Shown here: piece after piece, positions 60,322 to 64,000 of the stretch
Numbering within the stretch: position 1 is the stretch's first letter
Layout of the letters: each line of letters starts with the position of its first letter
Source of the DNA: Bacteroides uniformis
GTDB lineage: Bacteria; Bacteroidota; Bacteroidia; Bacteroidales; Bacteroidaceae
Assembly (NCBI RefSeq): GCF_025147485.1
Contig: NZ_CP102263.1
Coordinates: 2,307,501 to 2,371,500, forward strand
Direction of reading: 5' to 3'
Length of the DNA: 64,000 nt
Made by a program: the position numbers and the translations under genes
Notes under the pieces: generated by a model
The model's input: the letters and a program-made list of their open reading frames with translations, nothing else
What the model was told of the DNA's origin: nothing
Databases searched by the model: none

Positions 60322-61515
60322 ATGCATAAAGTTATCAACTCTTTTCGCTTGCTGAAGGAGTATTGCGAGAATGAGGGGTTCAAGGGTTGGGATCCCTATG
60401 ACGGACTTAACTCGAAGGTTTTTCAGGCGTTGCCGTTCCTGAAGAAGTCGGCAATCTGCCGCCTGGTTGTTATCCAAGGATTTAAGCGCTGCCCAGTCAA
60501 TCTCCGCAGGCTTGCGCTTGTCCCCAAGGAATATAATGCCAAGGGCATCGGGCTTTTCCTTTCCGGTTACTGCAACCTATATAATGCGGTTAAGGCAAAC
60601 CCCAAACTTGCGGAAAGCCTCGGCTCTCCCGATTCCCTGAAATCACGGATTAACGAACTGGCTGAACTGTTGATCTCTCTACAATCAAAAGGTTACAGCG
60701 GTGCTTGCTGGGGATATAACTTTGACTGGCAGGCTCGCAGACTTTTCCTTTTCCCAAAGTTTACTCCAACCGTTGTTGCGAGCAATTTCTGTGCAACCGC
60801 TCTTATGGAAGCATACGAAATTACCAGAGAGAAAAGGTTTCTTGAAATCGCTCTCAGTGCGGCACATTTCGTTATCAACGACCTTCACCGCACGGAATAT
60901 AAGGACGGATTCCTATTCTCTTACAGCCCGTTGCAGGGAAACGACACTGTCTTTAACGCCTCACTGCTCGGCTCAAGGCTGCTTAGTTTTTGCTACAAGT
61001 ACACAGGCAACGAGGAATACTGCGAACTTGCAGAGCAAAGCATAAAGGCATGCTGCTCAGGTCAAAAGCCAAACGGTGCATGGGTATATGGCATGCTACC
61101 CGTTCAGAGTTGGGTTGACAGTTTTCATACAGGCTATAACCTTGATGCGCTTATTGCATATCAGGAGCTGACAGGCGACAATAAGTATCGCAAATATATT
61201 GAGAAGGGCTTTGAATATTATATTCAAAACTTCTTTGAAGCCAACGGAATGCCAAAATACTACGACAACCGCACTTATCCCATCGACATTCACTGCCCGG
61301 GGCAGTTGCTCGTAACGCTCGCAAGGTTGCACAAGATCGAAGAATACAAGGAAATTGCAGAAAAGGTCATTGATTGGACTATCCGCAATATGCAAGACCG
61401 GAAAGGCTATTTCTACTACCAGTTAAAGCCGGGGATAAGTTCAAAAATATCATATATGCGTTGGAGCAATGCGTTTATATTTAATGCTATGAGCCATTAT
61501 TTACTTGCCGAATAA
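60322..61515 (+). CDS. Unassigned capsule-locus protein with (alpha/alpha)-toroid features
   Basis: The 397-residue protein has no signal peptide. It shows repeated helix pairs with aromatic Gly-rich turns: GACWGYNFDWQARRLF (about 127-142), SVNFCATALMEAY-like (about 152-165), GNDTVFNASLLGSRLL, NGAWVYGM, DSFHTGYNLDALIAYQ and IDIHCPGQLLVTLARL. This pattern is that of six-hairpin glycosidase-like or epimerase-like toroids. It lies between the acyltransferases and WecG. A role in modifying or trimming capsule sugar is plausible but unproven. Confidence 0.6.
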   Translation: MHKVINSFRLLKEYCENEGFKGWDPYDGLNSKVFQALPFLKKSAICRLVVIQGFKRCPVNLRRLALVPKEYNAKGIGLFLSGYCNLYNAVKANPKLAESLGSPDSLKSRINELAELLISLQSKGYSGACWGYNFDWQARRLFLFPKFTPTVVASNFCATALMEAYEITREKRFLEIALSAAHFVINDLHRTEYKDGFLFSYSPLQGNDTVFNASLLGSRLLSFCYKYTGNEEYCELAEQSIKACCSGQKPNGAWVYGMLPVQSWVDSFHTGYNLDALIAYQELTGDNKYRKYIEKGFEYYIQNFFEANGMPKYYDNRTYPIDIHCPGQLLVTLARLHKIEEYKEIAEKVIDWTIRNMQDRKGYFYYQLKPGISSKISYMRWSNAFIFNAMSHYLLAE

Positions 61516-61527
61516 TATTTTAATCTT

Positions 61528-62226
61528 ATGGATAAAGTTTCATTAAACGGGGTCGAAATATTCCCTTTCGACTCCGAACAGCAACTATTGCATTATGTGG
61601 ACACGCATAAGGGCATATTGGTAGCGATCAATGCAGAAAAGATATTGCATGCCACGGAACAGACACGTGCCATTATCAATCGAAATATTGGGTATTGTGA
61701 TGGAGCCGGTGCACAAATGGCTTTAAAGCAGAAAGGTTATAAAGATGCCTGTAAGATTCCCGGATGTGAACTATGGCTAAAGATTATTACTCGCTTTTAC
61801 AAGGAAAAGACATTCTATCTGGTTGGTGGAAAACCGCAAATCGTAAATGAGACCGTAGAGAAACTGTGTTCTGAATATCAGGATATCCGAATAGTGGGTT
61901 ATCGTAACGGCTATATCAAGACGGATGAAGAGAAACGACGATTGATAGACGATATTGTGGAGAAGAAACCGGATGTGGTATTCGTGGCTATGGGGTCGCC
62001 AAAGCAGGAATTGCTGATGGAGGAGATACAGCAACGGCATCGCGCTATCTTCCAAGGATTGGGTGGCAGTTTCGATGTCTATACAGGTCATGTGCAGCGC
62101 GCACCGAAATGGTGGGTGGAGCATAATCTGGAATTTGCTTATCGCTTGATAAAAGAACCCAAAAGAATTAAACGTCAGATCCACTTGGTGAAGTATGCTT
62201 GGTGGCTGATGAAGAAAAAATTATAA
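61528..62226 (+). CDS. WecG/TagA/CpsF family (GT26) glycosyltransferase
   Basis: The 232-residue protein has VAINAEKILHATEQTRAIIN, GYCDGAGAQMALKQKGY and KIPGCELWLKII (about 77-88) in its N-terminal half, then FYLVGGKPQIVNETVEKL, VFVAMGSPKQELLMEE (about 151-166) and GSFDVYTGHVQRAPKWW (about 179-195). Members transfer ManNAc or ManNAcA to a lipid-linked GlcNAc. With WecA-, WecB- and WecC-like proteins in the same locus, transfer of ManNAcA as second sugar is a natural inference. Confidence 0.92.
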   Translation: MDKVSLNGVEIFPFDSEQQLLHYVDTHKGILVAINAEKILHATEQTRAIINRNIGYCDGAGAQMALKQKGYKDACKIPGCELWLKIITRFYKEKTFYLVGGKPQIVNETVEKLCSEYQDIRIVGYRNGYIKTDEEKRRLIDDIVEKKPDVVFVAMGSPKQELLMEEIQQRHRAIFQGLGGSFDVYTGHVQRAPKWWVEHNLEFAYRLIKEPKRIKRQIHLVKYAWWLMKKKL

Positions 62227-62237
62227 ACAGAGGAAAT

Positions 62238-63398
62238 ATGAAGAAAGTGATGTTGGTCTTCGGCACCCGTCCGGAGGCAATCAAGATGGCTCCGCTGGTG
62301 AAAGAATTCCAGAAACAGCCAAAACGGGTAGAGACTGTGGTGTGCGTAACCGGACAGCATCGGGAAATGCTGGATCAGGTGTTGAAGATATTCGACATCA
62401 AACCGGATTATGATTTGAATATCATGAAGCAGGGACAGGATCTGTATGATGTGACCGCTCGTGTGCTGACCGGTATGCGTGATGTACTGAAAGAGGTAAA
62501 GCCCGATGTGGTATTGGTACATGGGGATACTACCACTTCTACAGCTGCAGCTTTGGCTGCTTTTTATCAACAGATACCGGTGGGACATGTGGAAGCTGGT
62601 TTGCGTACACATAATATTTATAGCCCATGGCCGGAGGAGATGAATCGGTTGTTGACGGGGCGTCTGGCGACCTATCATTTTTCTCCCACTCCGTTAAGTC
62701 GTAATAATCTGATTAAAGAGAGCGTTGATGACCGCAATATCATTATAACTGGTAACACAGTGATTGATGCACTTTATTGGGTAGTGGATAAAATCAAGAA
62801 CAACAAGGAGCTAGATAATGAATTGGAAGATATATTGAGCAAAGCGGGTTATGATGTAAACCGCTTGAACAATGGCAAGAAGCTGGTATTGATTACAGGG
62901 CATCGTCGTGAGAATTTTGGTGACGGATTTATCAATATGTGTACAGCTATTAAAGATTTGACGGTTAAATATCCAGATTTGGATTTTGTTTATCCTATGC
63001 ACTTGAATCCTAATGTACGCAAGCCGATTCATGAGGTGTTCGGGGAGAATCTGTCCGGCTTAAAAAATATGTTCTTCATTGAACCATTGGAGTATTTGAG
63101 TTTTGTGTATCTAATGGAGAAGAGCAGCATCGTATTGACAGATAGCGGTGGCATTCAAGAGGAAGCTCCGGGACTGGGTAAACCGGTATTGGTGATGCGT
63201 GATACCACGGAGCGACCAGAAGCATTAGATGCCGGAACGGTGAAACTGGTAGGTACGGACTATAATAAGATTGTAAACGAAGTATCATCTTTGATTGATG
63301 ATAAAGCAGCTTATGAAAAAATGAGTAAGGCTGTAAATCCGTACGGTGACGGATTAGCCTGCGGACGTATTGTAAATGCATTGTTATATAGGATATAA
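62238..63398 (+). CDS. wecB: UDP-N-acetylglucosamine 2-epimerase (non-hydrolysing)
   Basis: About 386 residues from MKKVMLVFGTRPEAIKMAPL. An earlier in-frame ATG at 62199 lies inside wecG and lacks likeness; GAGGAAAT precedes the chosen start. Family motifs are VHGDTTTSTAAALAAFYQ, VEAGLRTHNIYSPWPEEMNR, TGHRRENFG and LTDSGGIQEEAP. It makes UDP-ManNAc for WecC. It is the last intact gene of the capsule locus in the window. Confidence 0.94.
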   Translation: MKKVMLVFGTRPEAIKMAPLVKEFQKQPKRVETVVCVTGQHREMLDQVLKIFDIKPDYDLNIMKQGQDLYDVTARVLTGMRDVLKEVKPDVVLVHGDTTTSTAAALAAFYQQIPVGHVEAGLRTHNIYSPWPEEMNRLLTGRLATYHFSPTPLSRNNLIKESVDDRNIIITGNTVIDALYWVVDKIKNNKELDNELEDILSKAGYDVNRLNNGKKLVLITGHRRENFGDGFINMCTAIKDLTVKYPDLDFVYPMHLNPNVRKPIHEVFGENLSGLKNMFFIEPLEYLSFVYLMEKSSIVLTDSGGIQEEAPGLGKPVLVMRDTTERPEALDAGTVKLVGTDYNKIVNEVSSLIDDKAAYEKMSKAVNPYGDGLACGRIVNALLYRI

Positions 63399-63406
63399 GC
63401 TGAGCT

Positions 63407-63589
63407 ATGAAGCTGATACTGAAAAATATTTTTACAAATCGAAATACTTGTTATTACTTATGGTTTGCATTACCAAGAGCTAATAAACTTAAAGTGAAAG
63501 TTTTTTCTGGAGTTGAACTTCATTATCGGGACTTGTTTCATGGTAAGATATACGAATTGTTGCAAAACCTAACATCGGGTATAAAATGA
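63407..63589 (+). CDS. Short ORF, possible gene fragment
   Basis: Sixty codons (MKLILKNIFTNRNTCYYLWF to NLTSGIK) start 8 bp after wecB. LKVKVFSGVELHYRDLFHGKIYELLQN has the look of a real protein, but no family is recognised and the length suggests a fragment. It overlaps the next gene start by 4 bases. Treat as uncertain. Confidence 0.35.
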   Translation: MKLILKNIFTNRNTCYYLWFALPRANKLKVKVFSGVELHYRDLFHGKIYELLQNLTSGIK

Positions 63590-64000
63590 AGAATGATAAA
63601 CGAAAAAAAGAAATTTTTCGGTGGATATTCCTCGGAGGACTTTTGTTGTTTGTGACTTTTCCTGTTTTTACGCAGTAAATACAAGAATGAGTGGATTGAT
63701 TTATGTGCCGAGCACGGACATAGATGATGGAGGAAAAACTCGCATAGGTGGTCACTTTTTCAGAAAAGAGTTCCTGCCCGATGTCAGCTTGAATTCGTTA
63801 GGAAAGTGGATGTATCATACAGGCAATCATTTTTTGAGCATCATTCCTTTTTCATAGATTGAGCTGGAATTATTTGTACTATACAGAAAAAATTAAAAGA
63901 CAGCAATATAGATAATATGGATTTTGATCACAAGAATTGATATTTATCTAAAAGAATCAGGCCTATCAAAGAAAACGAATGATGATCATGTATTGCTATT
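63586..64000 (+). pseudogene. Decayed YjbH-like outer-membrane protein gene, continues past the window
   Basis: ATG 63586 opens a signal-peptide-like start (MKNDKRKKEIFRWIFLGGLL, ending VFTQ) that stops at about 63678. In the next frame VNTRMSGLIYVPSTDIDDGG, then RKEFLPDVSLNS and YHTGNHFLSIIPFS read on to a TAG at 63855, and the frame beyond still reads IELELFVLYRKN. Together they resemble the N-terminus of YjbH-type porin-like proteins often found at the end of exopolysaccharide loci in Bacteroides. A frameshift and a nonsense codon break it; the rest is outside. Confidence 0.55.

Overview
The window reads as chromosomal DNA of a gut Bacteroides. The evidence is: promoters of the TTTG-N19/20-TAnnTTTG type in front of many genes; an N-glycan utilisation pair (GH130 plus GH92); PRTRC/DUF3945/topoisomerase III mobile-element genes; and a capsular polysaccharide (CPS) locus headed by an UpxY-type antiterminator next to a tyrosine recombinase. 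Species cannot be named from sequence alone.

Region 1 (1-21.9 kb) is chromosomal backbone. It holds the end of an MFS transporter, a GH130 mannoside phosphorylase and a GH92 alpha-mannosidase separated by a 22-bp repeat array. A PAS histidine kinase follows, then a 6S-like long-hairpin RNA, a TraB/GumN protein, an NlpC/P60 lipoprotein, an ABC ATPase/permease pair, an M16 protease, KdsA, a diacylglycerol-kinase-like protein and MiaA. After an sRNA-like unit with a consensus promoter come a MATE pump, a Vat/CatB-like acetyltransferase, a HelD-like helicase, a nucleotidyltransferase-like protein, a PAS-LuxR regulator and a DUF2867 protein.

Region 2 (about 22-40.3 kb) is an accessory island. It opens at a sequence matching the 3' end of a tRNA (tRNA-Phe-like). 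It carries a type IV AbiE toxin-antitoxin pair whose toxin is frameshifted, a truncated mobile-element primase, an AbiL-like ATPase/RloB operon with an extra small gene, and a DUF4143 ATPase behind 33-bp promoter repeats. Next come HTH proteins, a NYN-domain protein, a PRTRC cassette (ThiF, B, F with a frameshift, C, E), topoisomerase III and DUF4099/DUF3945 proteins. Arrays of 10-bp repeats precede three of its transcription units, and two long palindromes lie in its non-coding gaps.

Region 3 (40.5-64 kb) is a CPS locus. A tyrosine recombinase ends inside one arm of a 24-bp inverted repeat. The 286-bp segment between the arms carries a promoter that now points at upxY (ON). Genes follow for a WecA-like initiating transferase, Wza, Wzc and a CpsB-like phosphatase, UDP-ManNAcA synthesis (WecC, WecB), UDP-L-FucNAc synthesis (FnlA/CapE, FnlB/CapF, FnlC/CapG, with WbuC), Wzx, Wzy, two GT4 enzymes, WecG and three hexapeptide acyltransferases. 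The predicted sugar content resembles Staphylococcus aureus type 5/8 capsules.

The most unusual feature is a set of poly-G tracts. G10, G9 and G6 lie inside the three consecutive acyltransferase genes. The G10 gene is out of frame, the G9 gene in frame and the G6 gene out of frame. A second G10 tract, with identical flanks, lies inside the invertible promoter segment, and a T8G8 tract lies between capE and capF. This suggests slipped-strand phase variation of capsule acylation layered on promoter inversion of the whole locus.
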